A stretch of DNA of 64,000 nt from NCBI GenBank assembly GCA_020080175.1, contig JAGHQL010000118.1, forward strand, positions 1-64,000. Reading direction: 5' to 3'. This DNA is from Glutinoglossum americanum. Taxonomy: Eukaryota > Ascomycota > Geoglossomycetes > Geoglossales > Geoglossaceae. Below the pieces are notes generated by a model. It was not told the DNA's origin and made no database searches. It worked only from the letters and a program-made list of their open reading frames with translations. Shown here one piece after another: positions 35,380-47,591 of the stretch (positions are counted from its first letter, which is position 1; each line of letters opens with the position of its first letter). Both the position numbers and the translations under genes were made by a program.

Positions 35380-36468
35380 TTTCTACGTTCGTTCACTAGT
35401 TCTAAAGAGACAGGCTTTTTTTTCTTGGGTTAAGGAGTGAGTGGGTGCACGATAGGTAGAAGGGAGCCGGTTCTCCCTCTCGATCACTTTTTCCTTTCCC
35501 GGGGACTCCCCCTAAACATACCTCGATTCTTTTTCTTTTGTGACAAGGGTGGGTTTTGGGTCCGGTGTCGTGGAGCTCTCTCTCTCTCTCTTTCCCATAT
35601 CCATAGAAAGTCTTTTTTACAACACCAACAAATACTCAAATCCAGTTATCCAATCGATCAATCAAATCCATTCGATCGAACTAGCCCAAAAAAAAAAAAG
35701 AAAAAAAGAAAACCTTGAGGTAGGGCTTTTTCCCGGATAGGGTGGGAATAGCTCCTATTCGCTAGTACTTACCTACCCGCCTATTGAACGGCAAGGGTAT
35801 CACAGGGGGGTAACTCTTGAGGGCCACCGACCACACCGCTATCAAGACTTCTAGGCACCGCCGTTGTATTACGGTGCAATATGCTTGGGGCTTGGGTGGG
35901 GGTCAAGGCCTGGAAGAGAGACGCTGCCCGCAATCAAAGAGTAACTATCCCGAAGCTTATTATTATTCTCCCCCCCCCCCCCTCTTTTTTTTTCTTGAAT
36001 TAAAAATATTTGGTTCTTTTTATGATACTTCTAGACTAAGGTACGTGGCAAGTTGCGATGCATACCGGAAGGAGGAAGAAAAAAATAGACTACCTCCCTA
36101 CCATGCTAAAAGAGAGAGGAGTGGAGTGCAAAGGATTAGAAACGATTGAATCCGCCAGCCATCAAGCCTCAAATCCGACCTCCATGCAACCTTGTCTTTT
36201 TCTCTGATGAAGCCGAAAGAAAATCATGAAGCCTTCTGAAGGGAAAAAAAAAAAATAGGTCCTGAGCAGTAGCTTGAACTTTTGGTGTTTGAGGGGAAGA
36301 AAGTGGGAAAAAGGAAAAATGTGGATCGCACGGCTTGAATGTTTTTCTTTGTTTGGAGAGGAGAATCAGAGACAAAAAATGAATAATATCAGTGATGCTG
36401 TCCGGTCCCGCGGGTGATTCTGCCGTTTCCTCTAGAACAACCGCTTAACTAGGTGAGATTTGCAGATA
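35380..36468. other. Convergent intergenic region
   Basis: About 1.1 kb between 3' ends of convergent genes, rich in T, C and A homopolymers and a TC dinucleotide run near 35577-35592. No gene is supported. Confidence 0.5.
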
Positions 36469-38151
36469 TCAACTTCCCCGCCTCAGCGCCTCCTCATCCT
36501 CTCGATCACTCACTTCCCTCAATTCCTTCCTCATCTTCCCAGCTTCACGGAGGATGGCATCCATATTGATTCTCGGCAGTCTTGTTAGGAGCGTCCTAAT
36601 TTCAGAGAGTTCCAGCTCCTCTAGGGCGTCCTTGCAAGCCCGGAGCAGGGCAAGGCAGACAAAAGGATGCCAGTCCGCAGGCGTATATGCTTCCACTGCA
36701 CCGCTGTTGACATTGCCAGGTAAGACTAGCCGCGGGGGAGCCTCGTCCTCACCATCCCCGTCAGAGGAGTCGATGTGCACGTCTTCATCATCCGAGCCTG
36801 CCGGTGTGGGGAGCAATGGCCGACGGGGGGTAGGACGATATCCAAGGTAAAAGTCCCAGAGCCGGGCTTTATCATCCTTGGAGAGCTCGCGGGAACACCA
36901 CCATTGGATCCAGTTGTGCACCCATTCTTCGCCGAATCCGTTAGCTTCTTCCTCATCAAAATAGGCAGCCAGCTCCGGCAAAAGTTTGCGGAAGATGGTG
37001 AGGAAATGGGAGATCCGGCGTGTCAAGACACCATCTAGGAGCTGCATATTTCCAGTCCTTGTGGGAACCTGGGGAGAAGACCAGAGTATTACAGCCATCA
37101 TTTGCTCAAATGCTTTAGCAAGACCAGCTGACTGATTCTCCTGGTCATTGGAGACGCTAGGAGGAACGAAAACCCAATCAGAAAGTGTCAGGCACACATA
37201 AACCATTCCAGGAGAGTATTTCGCGGATCCGCGGCTCTCCAGATATGCTACGACGGCATCTTCGACGGCCGAGTCCAGCGCCGCTTGATCCAGTGCTTCC
37301 TGGTCTGGAGGAGATACCATCGACTCTGTTGTGGGAACAGATCCAGGGCTCTCAATCCCAGGGGAGCGAGACCGAGGCGGCGACGGATGGCGTGTATTTG
37401 GAATGCCCTTCCGTCGCCGATGGTATCGAGACAACTCCGCACGGATTCTCTTGGTCGGGATTTCAGGAGTCGAGCCTGACTGCCGGAGAGGGGCTGCATT
37501 TCCGGCCGCCTCTGCCCTGACAAGTGGGTGAGTCTCCAGTAGCATTGGCCACACGGATTGCCGAAGGCTGGCCGGAATACCGCTTGTACGAGCAATCTCA
37601 GCTAATGTGCTAGCTGCATTTTTGTTCCCGTTGGTGAATGACCTCACGGCCTCAGTGATTTTATTTCTTAGAGAAGCTTCTTTCTCCGCAGCTGAAAGTA
37701 TAAGGGTGGTGTCGGTGCCATTTGAACGTGGAAATGGTCTGCGAATTATGGTCGTTTTCCGCGACTTCCCCTGCTCATCCTTTTCTTTTGCTGGCTCTGC
37801 GTTGTTTAGCACACATGTGCCTGAGGAATCAGTGAATAATGAAGAGTGATGACTGGGGTCTCCGCTAGACTCTTTTTGCGATTTGATGCCATTGATGAGG
37901 GAATTCAGAACCTGAGCGGACGCGTCCGGGGAAGTGGATGGGCTGTGAATGCAGCAGGTTGGCGCTCCGTTGTGCGTATGGGTGTGCCGTTTTTGGCGGC
38001 GTTCCTTGTCCGTTGGCTTGGGCGATGCTCCCGGGCCTTGTTCCCCATAGTTCGTATTTGGGTTGTTTGATGTGGAGGTATTAGTATTGTGTAGGCATTG
38101 TCCTTGAACAGTGGTTGCAGCATGCTCCTCTGGAGCTTCGTTGTAAGACAT
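36469..38151 (-). CDS. OCA5: Oca5-like TBC-domain protein
   Basis: A single exon of 560 residues; ATG at 38151 (MSYNEAPEEH) is the first in frame. The N-terminal 170 residues are low complexity. The TBC-like (Rab-GAP) domain begins around residue 190: TSGIPASLRQSVWPMLLETH, then IRAELSRYHRRR (the IxxDxxR block with Glu for Asp), an insertion rich in Ser and Pro, and YSPGMVYVCLTLSDW where active TBC proteins have Y-x-Q-G-M. LLPELAAYFDEEEANGFGEEW and WCSRELSKDDKARLWDFYLG follow as in other TBC folds. The overall layout fits fungal oxidant-induced cell-cycle arrest protein 5, cytosolic and of poorly known function. The Gln finger position appears to be Pro here, so catalytic GAP activity is doubtful. 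Confidence 0.78.
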   Translation of the reverse strand: MSYNEAPEEHAATTVQGQCLHNTNTSTSNNPNTNYGEQGPGASPKPTDKERRQKRHTHTHNGAPTCCIHSPSTSPDASAQVLNSLINGIKSQKESSGDPSHHSSLFTDSSGTCVLNNAEPAKEKDEQGKSRKTTIIRRPFPRSNGTDTTLILSAAEKEASLRNKITEAVRSFTNGNKNAASTLAEIARTSGIPASLRQSVWPMLLETHPLVRAEAAGNAAPLRQSGSTPEIPTKRIRAELSRYHRRRKGIPNTRHPSPPRSRSPGIESPGSVPTTESMVSPPDQEALDQAALDSAVEDAVVAYLESRGSAKYSPGMVYVCLTLSDWVFVPPSVSNDQENQSAGLAKAFEQMMAVILWSSPQVPTRTGNMQLLDGVLTRRISHFLTIFRKLLPELAAYFDEEEANGFGEEWVHNWIQWWCSRELSKDDKARLWDFYLGYRPTPRRPLLPTPAGSDDEDVHIDSSDGDGEDEAPPRLVLPGNVNSGAVEAYTPADWHPFVCLALLRACKDALEELELSEIRTLLTRLPRINMDAILREAGKMRKELREVSDREDEEALRRGS

Positions 38152-40037
38152 TATTTCCAAGCCCTGAAAAAGATATGAAGAAAAGGCCTCCCAAAGGACC
38201 TCGAGATCTGTCTGTCTTGAAGACTCGTTGAAGATTATAAGCTCGAGGAAGCCGAAGAAGTATAGTCTAAACAATTAATTATCAAGGAAAGAGGACGTCC
38301 GAAGGAGCGCGAATCGCCCGAGGTCGTCGATCCAGTCGATGATGTGTAACGAGTAAAACGGAAGAACTATTTAACAAAGCTAAGCTGGCGGAGAGCGCTG
38401 TCTTGGACTAGCGGAAAGAGGTTGGACCAGAGAGGTAAATAAAGGGTGGAGGAAGGATGAGGAGGTCGCGAAGGGGATAATTCCCAGCGGGAAACTCTAA
38501 AGGTAATTCATGGTGAAGGTTGCCGGTAGGCTAGGAGTTGTTTGGTTGAGTGAACCGTCGATGAAGGAGGAGCCTCAGGACTGACGGGTTGAATTCAACC
38601 ACGAAGAATGTGCGTTTTTGCGCTCTCGTGGGCGATATTAAGAGGACGAGAGCAGGCGGCAAGGCGAGTTGGGAGCGAGCGAGCCGCGGTGAAAGCGAGC
38701 AAGTCACTGCAGGCGCCTGGAGTGAAAGTCGATCGCCGTAGAGGTTCGTGTAAAGTGAGGCGAGGGAAGCTGGAGGCTGGAGGCTGGAGCGGTCTTGAGC
38801 TAGAAAAGATGCCACACGATGCTGCGAACAGCAAGCGCCGAACGCTAGGTAATTGCGCGGGTCCGCGACAACTGGACGAGGCACGGTTTGCGGCGGTGTG
38901 CAAGCCAGATGCGGATGATGTGGCCCGTAGGATGAGCGACCACTGGGTCAACTGGGCCAACTGGGCCAACTGGGCCAACTGGGTCAACTGAGTCAGCTGG
39001 ATTATCGATGGAAGGAATCCTCCCGATCCCGCTCTAATTGCAAGTTGCGTCTGAGAACAGGTTGTGGGCTGAAGGGTCTGTACCGTTGCACCGTAGCACC
39101 GTTGCGCTGTTGCACCGTGGCGCCGTCGTTGCACGGGCTTCTGGCCTTAAAAAGCAGACCCGGTCACTCTTCAGAGTCGCTTATTTTTTTGTCGTGGGAT
39201 GGGCAGTGTGGGTGGGACAAGGGTCCAGAAGTAAGCAGAAATAAGAGGTGATTACTTCGTACTTGCCCCCACAGCACAGGCAGCCGAAATCCCCGAAAAT
39301 CCGCAAAATCCCCCAAACCGAAGGTTGTCGCGTGACCGTGTCAACTCTAATTTCACCGCCTGCGTTAAAGGGGGAAGAGGCGGGGGCTCGAGATTCGATC
39401 TAGGGCGTCCTAGGACAAGTTGCTTCCTAGCAGCAAGTGAATAGGAGAGTTTGGATCAATAGAACGAGTAGGAGCGAGCAAGTGAGTAAGTGGTATGAAT
39501 CAGGTTCCGTGGGGTGATGACACGAAAGCTCAGCTAAAGAGTCGCCCCACCGCTGATATCATCTCTCCTCGCGGATGTCTTTGGGTGCTTGACCCTAGGG
39601 TCGGTAGTACACCCCATTTTTGACGATCCGCCGAGCCCGCACCCCGTCAGGGACAATGCTGGACCGGTCTGCAGCTGGAGTTCATCCGATGCTGGAGTGG
39701 AGAAGATCATGGTGATGTCTTTGATGACCTACCCCGCAACCAAAACCCCCGTTTATCGATTAGCTTTTGCACGTGACAGCACGGTTCTCGGAACGCTCGA
39801 GCACACGCTCAGAGGTGAAAAGTAGGTATAAAAGCCGAAGCGTCTAGCCGGTTGCTATCGCTATTCGGTGATGCCTCATTTCTTTTTTTTTCTTCTTTAA
39901 TTTTTTGCTATTACGGTACCATGCAGTTCAACTTTTTTTTGGGTTGGACCATGCGTCAACTTCCGGAATCAAACTACAGAGCCGGCATCAACTCCCTGAG
40001 CTTCTCTAATCTGAACGTAACAGTTGTCCGCCCTATC
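38152..40037. other. 1.9 kb gene-free region with a minisatellite
   Basis: It contains the promoter of OCA5 and the 3' side of NAC beta. Antisense and sense frames around 38595-39134 translate to repetitive or Arg/Ser-rich sequence and have no support. A 9-base tandem repeat lies at 38942-38992. Confidence 0.5.
38942..38992. repeat. 9-base minisatellite
   Basis: About five to six copies of a unit close to ACTGGGCCA, the outer copies with T for C changes. It is in spacer DNA upstream of OCA5. Confidence 0.85.
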
Positions 40038-40955
40038 CTACTCGACTTTACTCTCAAAGTTCTCCCCAGCTACCAATTCGGGAATGTCGTCATCGTCGTC
40101 GTCCTTCTTCTCGCCCTCTTCGCCCTCCTTCTTCTGCATCGACTGGTAGCTCTCTGCAAGTTTGCGGAGAGAAGCTAGTGAGTCTGGTCCAAGCTGGTTC
40201 AAGATACCCGGAACAAGCTCCGTGAGTTCTTTGTCCTCACCGTTACCGTAGATTGCAAAGGTATTTGCTGGTACGGAGGCGTGGACTAGGGCAGGTGAGG
40301 TCAGTCTAGAAGCTACTTAAACCATCTCCTGAGTTGAGCCGTGAAAACGCTACCACTACGCAGTCGTAGTATTTTTTTTCCCCAGTACTCCTCTGCGGGA
40401 CTTTGTAGCTTTCAAGCCCCCTTCCGCACTGTTGCTCTTCAATAAGGAACAGGAAATAGACCAACCTTTAGGAGCAGCAAAATGAATGACATTTCCATCC
40501 TCCTTGAACATATTAACCTCCTCAATCGCTTGGATGGGCTGGACATTAAGCTTCTTGAGCGCAGTCTGTAGCTTCTTGTCATCTGTTCCTGCGCTTTTAT
40601 GGACCTTCTTCATCTTCCGTCGTGGAGTTCCCTTTCCTCTAATGCGTGATCGCTAGTGGTTAGCGGGATGCTCGGGGGTGGAACCTTGAAAGACTTAAGA
40701 TGAATTTGGAAGGTGGATTCGGAGCGGTAGCCATGCCCCACTCCATCCACAAGGAGCTCTCGGGAAGTGGGGTTGCCAGGAAGTGAAGGCAGGAAGGAAG
40801 ATATTTACCCTAGGTAAATGCAAGATGTTAGCACAGTGAGAAAACCGTGGGACCAGGGATGAGCCTTTGTAATGAACTCCCTCATGTTATTGCACCAATG
40901 ATCACTTACCGATCCGCACAGACTGCTGCATCTTCGCCAACTTTGCTGTATCCAT
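40038..40955 (-). CDS. EGD1: Nascent polypeptide-associated complex subunit beta (BTF3)
   Basis: Exons 40955-40910, 40636-40466 and 40285-40038 (minus strand) join in phase to 154 residues. The protein begins [20 protein letters not shown], continues [19 protein letters not shown], the ribosome-binding RRKxxKK region, then the NAC domain [39 protein letters not shown] and the conserved [20 protein letters not shown]. It ends in an acidic stretch and NFESKVE. It pairs with NAC alpha at the ribosome exit tunnel. The first intron (40909-40637) is 273 bases, longer than most here. Confidence 0.96.
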
Positions 40956-41696
40956 GATTGCGGCCCGTAGAAAAAATGTCGATAAGGAGATGAGAATTGA
41001 GCTGTGACGCTGTATCTCTTATGATGTATCGTCAGTCCTCACGCAAAGACCTCTGGACCACCAGGTTCCCAAAACATGCGGTTTGGTGAATCTTCTTTGG
41101 GTATCTCTGACTTACCGGGTTCGAAGGGAGATCGGATGGACAAGGTCTGAGATGAAGGCGTCCGTCAAAGAATCTACAGATTGGTTTTGTTCTGCCCAAC
41201 CAGAAACATCTTGTGGTTGTCTTCGCTTGTGTCATGTGATCAATTCTTGGCACAAAATAAAAACAGTCTCATACAAGCTCAAAATATGCTCGAGCTTTGG
41301 AAGCTCTGCCCACATCCGCATGGATAATTTTCAAGACACAAATTAGACAAATCATATCGGGTTAACTTAATTTCAGCTGATCATGGGGTTTATGTGTCAC
41401 CTAATAAATATTGCCATGGAGATCAACTTTGGTGGAAAGATGGATCAAAATCCACTCTTGGCACTCTGCTGATATTCAATTTCCTTACATTCAGCTAGAA
41501 GGGATGTAGTTTCTAGACTTGTTTCGAAGTTACCCAGGAGTTGGCAAAACTCTCGAGACGTAGAATTGCCCACATGAAGAGTGGATAAGAATAAGAGAAA
41601 GGGGTTTGAAATGGGTTCTATCGACTTTTAAACCTGTGGTAGGTACCATCTCGAACGAGCCATGTTTCTTCCTGGACAACGCATTACAGCCTAGGT
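40956..41696. other. Intergenic, no gene seen
   Basis: About 740 bases between NAC beta (promoter side) and the 3' end of LAS17. Only short unsupported frames. Confidence 0.5.
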
Positions 41697-43910
41697 CTAC
41701 TTCTTGGGCTTGGGCTTGGGCGGTTCATCCCAATCATCATCGTCATCTTCATCGTCTATGGTTCATGTACGTTAGGCACTAAACTTCTTCAACATCGGGC
41801 ATAGATAATATCACTTACCACTTTGACTGACTCTAGTTTTCCGTTTATTTAATGCGGCTTGAAGTGCTCCAGCTAAACCTGTATCGCCTCCAGTGGGTGC
41901 AGGAGATGCGCCTCCCTCACTGTGATTTGCGACATTGCCTGGAACAATGGCCGCGCTCCTATCCCTTTTTAGGTTGGGGTCAACCTTCCTTAACCTCCCA
42001 CCACCAACGCCGCCACTGGCTCTAATTCCCGCTAGCATATTTTCCACTCCGGCTGCGGGTTTCGGTAGTGGTGGAGCGGCTGATGAGCTTGATATCTCAG
42101 ATTGATATCCGGAATCGCGAGCTGGCGGTGGTGGAGGTGGAGGTGGAGGTGGAGGTGGAGGTGGAGGTGCACCCGCTGAAGGGAGAGGAGGTGGTGGAGG
42201 CGGCGGAGGTGGTGGTGCGCCTCCCGGATGGGAAGGGGGGGGCGGCGGCGGCGCGGGCGGTTGGGGGCCGGCGGCGGGGAAGAGCGGGGACCTAGGGGCG
42301 TTTCCTGTGGGTGGTGGGGGCGGGTGAGTAACATTTATAGGGATAAGCGGAGACCTAGAGGCCCTTCCAGTAGGCAAAGGCGGTGGTGGCGGAGGCGAAG
42401 CACCAGTAGGGGGAGGCGGTATCGGACGCACAACTGTGGGAATTAGAGGGGCAGGGCGATCTTGAGCTGGAGGCGGAGGCGGTGGTGGAGCGGAAGGCCC
42501 TGAATCCGACGAATTGAAAAGCGTCTTTGGCGGGAGGGGAGGTGGGGGTGCAGCGCTTGGTGGTACCGAGTAGACAGTGTCCCGAGATGGTGGTGGAGGA
42601 GGAACAGAACCCCGGCTTGGGGCTATAGAAGTTGGCGGGAAGCTGAATTTAGATTTCGAGTTTGATGAATCATCTAGCGGCGTCTTGGGCGGTCTTGGGG
42701 GTGGAGGTGGGCCCGGGTTGGAGAGCTGCTGTTGTCGCAAAGGTGAAGATCGGGGCGGATCAGCCTGTGAGTACTTTCCAGCGTCTGCAATAGCAGGAGG
42801 AGCTCTGAACTTCGGCGGGGGAGGACCTCGAGGTGGCGAAGGTTCTCGCGGGGGCGAGGGAGCATTTTGAGTTTGTACATGTGATCTCCGGGCTTGAGGT
42901 GGTGGTGGTGGTGCGCCTCTTCTCGGTGCGGTAGTACTACCGGTGTTTTGTGGGCTGAGTGAGGTTCTTCCACTACCTGGAGGACCGCTTGGTGGTGGCG
43001 GTGGTGGTCCCCTCCCCTTGCGATCCTGCCCTTCTGCGACACTAGTGTCATTGATCCCATTGCTGCCAGCTTCAGGTGGATTTTCCATATAGCGTTTGAT
43101 GAAGTCTGCTTGCTGTTCGAGTACATCTTCCGTGATGCCCATCTCTCTTAACTGATTCAAAAGATTTTGATATTCGGGATCGTTCTGGCTATTATTCGAA
43201 TGTTTGGCCTCACCATAAGGCTCTTGTGGTACTACGGTTGAAGACCTGCGTTCCTCTGGAGGTTCGGGTGCTGGAGCAGATCGATAAGGGTGCAATAAAT
43301 TCCCAATGCTGAAGTGGTGCTTTCCGTGATGACTCGTGTGGACCCCTTGGGTTCCGTTGACGGGCACATCAATAGAATTACTGAACGGTGCCGCCTTTGT
43401 CCCTTTGCTGGCGTTTTTCTCCCGATCGTCTACTTTCTTCTTAAACTTTTTCGCATCCCTGTCATCCATGAAGGAGAAGCCAGCCAGGCATTTCTCGAGC
43501 TCGAAAGTATGAAAGAACGTCCTGTCGCTATTGTATTTGAAAGAGTCATATATCTCTTGGTCCCAGATAACTCCCCTGTTCGAAGGCTACCACTTGTATT
43601 AGCCCTCGTCCCATATCTGAATACTAAAATATGCCATTTTCTAGCGAGTCTGGCTGGATAACCATCAGGCTCGTATACTCCACGGCGGAGGCTAGAGACC
43701 TACCGAAATATCGACCATCTTCAGCCAAAATGTGTGGCCTACCGTGTCTTCCGCCAAAACAACAGCTCCTTGGAGTCCAGTGTAGGTCCATCGGCGTGGA
43801 TCCGGATAAGCGATATAAAGCCTTGCAATTGCTGTATAGAAAACCTTGTTAGTTGATGAAGGCACGGCGCGCACAACAGTTTCGTTGTCCTCATCCGACA
43901 TGTTCGTCAT
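41697..43910 (-). CDS. LAS17: WASP homologue, actin nucleation-promoting factor
   Basis: Exons 43910-43704, 43586-41819 and 41755-41697 (minus strand) join in phase to 677 residues. The N-terminal WH1 domain reads NKVFYTAIARLYIAYPDPRR, WTYTGLQGAVVLAEDTVGHT, FWLKMVDIS, and after the intron RGVIWDQEIYDSFKYNSDRT then FFHTFELEKCLAGFSF. A long proline-rich region with many poly-Pro tracts (profilin and SH3 ligands) follows. Near the C-terminus a WH2-like stretch AGVENMLAGIRASGGVGG leads to LRKVD, then GLAGALQAALNKRKTR and the final acidic segment DDEDDDDDWDEPP, which binds Arp2/3 through its Trp. It promotes Arp2/3-dependent actin branching at endocytic sites. The gene diverges from RAD1 over 398 bases. 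Confidence 0.95.
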
Positions 43911-44308
43911 GGCTGGAAGTGTTAAAAGTAGTCTTCTGCAATGGGCGACTGTTGGGGTTGATGAGAACTAGACAATGGAAGCCTAGAATATGTCCTCGAG
44001 GAGGCTAAATAGGCGCACTAGTCTATGATTTCGAAGCGAGCGGAGCAGAAAGCGGGACGGAAATTCTCTTCAGAACGACCAAGGTCTTTGCTGGACATTA
44101 TTATGTGTTGAAAGGTTTATGAGTATGTAGGTCAGTGCCGTCGTCAACCGCTGGCGAATACGGACTGAGCAAAGAACGGCGTTGGGGAGATTGAACGTCT
44201 TAGAGTACCTAATCCATCACGTGCACAGGCGAAGTACCCAACCAACGCGCGTCTTACTGTTCCAGCTTAAGCTGCTGGGTGCTTCGGGTCGAAGGATGAG
44301 GATTTCCA
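43911..44308. promoter_or_regulatory. Divergent promoter region LAS17/RAD1
   Basis: The 398 bases between two divergent start codons carry both promoters. An ATCACGTGCAC stretch near 44217-44227 contains a CACGTG E-box, a typical bHLH (Cbf1-like) site; its use here is inference. Confidence 0.5.
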
Positions 44309-47300
44309 ATGTCAGCAGATAGCAATGAACGGCTGCCGGTGAAGTTGTCACTACCACTTGTAAGCCAGTTGCACGAAATCTTACGAGTATTCACTCATTA
44401 AATGGTCATAGGCCTACCAGCAAGATCTCTTCCATGAACTGCGCTCAGAAGACGAACTCGTTGTTCTCGCTCGGGGGTTGGGGCTTTTGCGGATAGTGAC
44501 AAATCTGCTGCACTCGTATGACGCAGCCGGGGGTAATCTAATTGTGGTTGTGGGCGCAACTGACCGGGAAAATGGGTGGATCGGTGAAGGTGTGTTCATT
44601 AGAGAGCGGAAATACGAATGTTGGTGGTACGGAATTTGCTGATGATAATTAGCATTGGCGGAGAACGCTGCGATTAGTGCCTCGCCCCTAGCCAGGGGAT
44701 TGAGTGTTGTGAATACCGATGTTATGACTGTGGGGACGAGGTTTGTTCCCCGACTTCAGTGCTTTTGGAACATCGGTCGGGTTCTGACCCGTTTTTAGAG
44801 AAAAGATGTACGCCCGCGGCGGAATATTTAGCGTCACGTCACGAATATTGGTCGTAGACTTGTTGACAAGTATGGATGTGTTGGCCCCAACGCCCAGAAG
44901 CCATGCTCATATGTGTTCCAGGCCTACTCGACCCCGAGATGCTCACAGGTGTTGTCGTGCTGCACGCAGAGAGGTAGGTTGCAATACGCTTTACCAGCAG
45001 TCGCGATGCTGGCTACTGATGGCACCCCAGAGTTGTTGCGACCTCGCTTGAAGCATTTATCCTTCGAATATACAGAGAGCGCAATAAAATTGGCTTTCTC
45101 AAGGCATTTTCGGATAATCCCGAGCCATTCACCACAGGGTTCTCACCACTAGCTACGATGATGCGGAACCTGTTTCTCCGAAAGCCATCGCTTTGGCCGC
45201 GATTCCATCTTACAGTTGCCCAGTCTCTGGAGGGTCAGAGGAAAGCGGAAGTAATTGAACTCGAGATCCCAATGACAGACGCTATGCGAGACATTCAAAA
45301 CGCTGTTCTAGAGTGTGTTGAGGTTAGCATGAAGGAACTGAAAAGGGCGAATACGGGACTTGAAATGGATGACTGGAATATGGATAGCGCGTTGCATAAG
45401 AGTTTTGATGTAATTGTGAGAAGACAGCTGGATCCTGTATGGCACCGAGTAAGTTGGAAGACAAAACAAATTGTCAATGACCTCACTATTCTCCGCGGGA
45501 TATTGCAGTACGTGTTTGCCCTCTAAGATCTTAGGGCTAAAGCTGAGATCTACACAATAGATCGGTACTCAGCTTTGATGCGGTGTCGCTTCGTCGATAT
45601 TTAGAGACTATTCTTGCCACAAACGCCCCACCTCCAGGATCGAATCGACAGAATCAATCCCCATGGCTTTTTTTAGACGCTGCCCACACTATTTTCGACA
45701 CAGCAAAAAGGCGTGTGTATACAGGAACTGGTGATGGAAAGGGGGTGCAGCACGGCTTACCTGATGGACTCCGGCCGGCTCTGGAGGAACAACCCAAGTG
45801 GGCGCATTTGGCGGAGGTCTTAGAGGAAATTGAACGAGATATTTATTTTAATCCACCCATATATGATGGCTCGAACGGGACTACCCTGGTCATGTGTGGC
45901 GATGAGTCGACATGCCGGCAACTCAGGGAGTATTTACAGACCATGCATGTATACCCTGATGACCAAAATGAGGGTAATGACGAACGGGAAAGCACGCTAG
46001 ACACGAAGCCATCTGCTACATACATGATGCGACGGAAACTTCGCAATTACCTAAGATGGAAGAAAGACTTTGCAAAAGTGAGTGCATCGCTATTTGCAGA
46101 AAATCAAAAGGCCTTAAATAGTTCTACCGACCCCCGATGGGGAAATGAGAGCTATCGTGGAAAAGCACCACCGAACAAACGCCGACGGGTAAGGGGTGGC
46201 TCGGCGACCGTGTCAGGGCCTTCCAGAACTGCGAATGGCAGCATCCAGATAACCGAAGATCAGGCCTCCCATGTTGCGGAACTCCTTGCTGAGGTGCAGC
46301 CCACAGAGGCAGAAACGAAGCAAAAGCATGAAATCGCCATGGATCCTCTGGAGGACATGGAGGATTACTATGAGTTATTCGAAGTAAACGACTTGGTGAT
46401 TGTGCACCCGTACGACGGCGATATGGACGAGTATATCCTCGAAGAATTGAAGCCGAGATATATCATTATGTACGAACCAGATGCTGCGTTCCCTCGTCGG
46501 GTGGAAGTGTACCGCAGCTCCCATAGCGATAGGAATGTGAGGGTGTATTTCATGTTCTACGCGGGTTCGGTGGAGGAGCAGAGATACCTCAGTGCCGTGA
46601 GAAAGGAGAAAGACGCTTTCACTAAGCTAATTAAAGAGAAAGGGGTCTGTTTTTCCTCCTCCCCACTTGGCAGACGGTAGATTTCGTGGTGTATCCGCTA
46701 ACCGCAGATTTAGGCAATGTCTGTGACCCTTACGCTAGATGGCAAAGGTGTCGAAGACCCTCAAGAAAAGTTCCTTCGTACTGTCAACACGAGGATAGCA
46801 GGGGGGGGCCGCCTTGCCGCAACAGCTGAACCTCCCCGCATCGTGGTTGACATTCGGGAGTTCCGGAGCTCGTTGCCATCGCTCCTCCATGGACGCAACG
46901 TGGTGGTAGTGCCATGTATGCTCACGGTGGGAGATTACATCCTCAGTCCTAATATCTGCGTGGAGCGGAAATCCGTGAAGGATCTGATTTCGTCTCTCAA
47001 GGACGGGCGATTGTATCACCAGGCTGAGACGATGCAACTACATTACAAGAATCCGATGTTGTTGATTGAGTTTGATCAGAACAAGAGCTTCACGCTTGAG
47101 GTGTGTTCCGCTACCCAAATTGTCATTTCCCTGAACTACCGCTCGGAACTAACAATGGACCCCCTCTCCCTATCCAGCCCTTCGCAGACATGTCTGGCAA
47201 CACCACCAGCCCCCCAGACCTACAATCTAAACTCGTCCTCCTAACCCTCGCCTTCCCCCGCCTCAAGATCATCTGGTCGTCTAGCCCCTACCAAACAGCT

Positions 47301-47591
47301 GAGATCTTTGAAGAATTGAAAAAGAACCAGCACGAACCGGATCCTGTCAAAGCTGCTTCTGTGGGGTTGGAGGAGGGCGAGGACCCAACGGGTCAGACCT
47401 TCAACCAGACGCCTTTAGAGATGCTGAGGAAGATTCCGGGGGTGAGCGAAGGGGCCGCGAGGCGGTTGGTGTTGGAGGTGGGGAGTTTGGTGGAGTTGAG
47501 TAACTTGGAGGTTGAGGAGGTTAATGCGTTGATTGGGGGAGAGGCCGGGAGGCAGGTTTGGAGGTTTTTTAATAGGAGCGTTTTTGATTGA
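44309..47591 (+). CDS. RAD1: XPF/Rad1 structure-specific DNA repair endonuclease subunit
   Basis: Nine exons (44309-44359, 44421-44589, 44653-44740, 44799-44869, 44922-44973, 45031-45507, 45561-46644, 46714-47100, 47178-47591) join in phase to 913 residues. The N-terminal half is the inactivated SF2 helicase part: LPLQQDLFHELRSEDELVVL, GGIFSVTSRILVVDLLT, LLDPEMLTGVVVLHAER. The linker includes MMRNLFLRKPSLWPRFHL. The ERCC4 nuclease domain has VVDIREFRSSLPSLLHGR and VGDYILSP followed by CVERKSVKDLISSLKDGRLY, holding the metal-binding GDYxnERKxxxD motif. A tandem helix-hairpin-helix domain (LEMLRKIPGVSEGAARRLV) closes the protein and binds the Rad10/ERCC1 partner. It cuts 5' of lesions in nucleotide excision repair and processes recombination flaps. 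Introns are 50-75 bases. Confidence 0.97.

Noticed and set aside
38595-39134. Open frames around the minisatellite
   Set aside because: The translation is dominated by the repeat (Gln-Leu-Ala/Thr) and Arg/Ser-rich flanks; no start context or family.
41811-43469. Plus-strand frames opposite the LAS17 proline-rich exon (poly-Gly proteins)
   Set aside because: They are the mirror of CCN-rich proline codons; the WH1 and WH2-acidic segments prove the minus strand is coding.
44870-44921. Longer version of RAD1 exon 4 reading on into MDVLAPTPRS
   Set aside because: That frame loses the family pattern; splicing here restores LLTS followed by LLDPEMLTGVVVLHAER.
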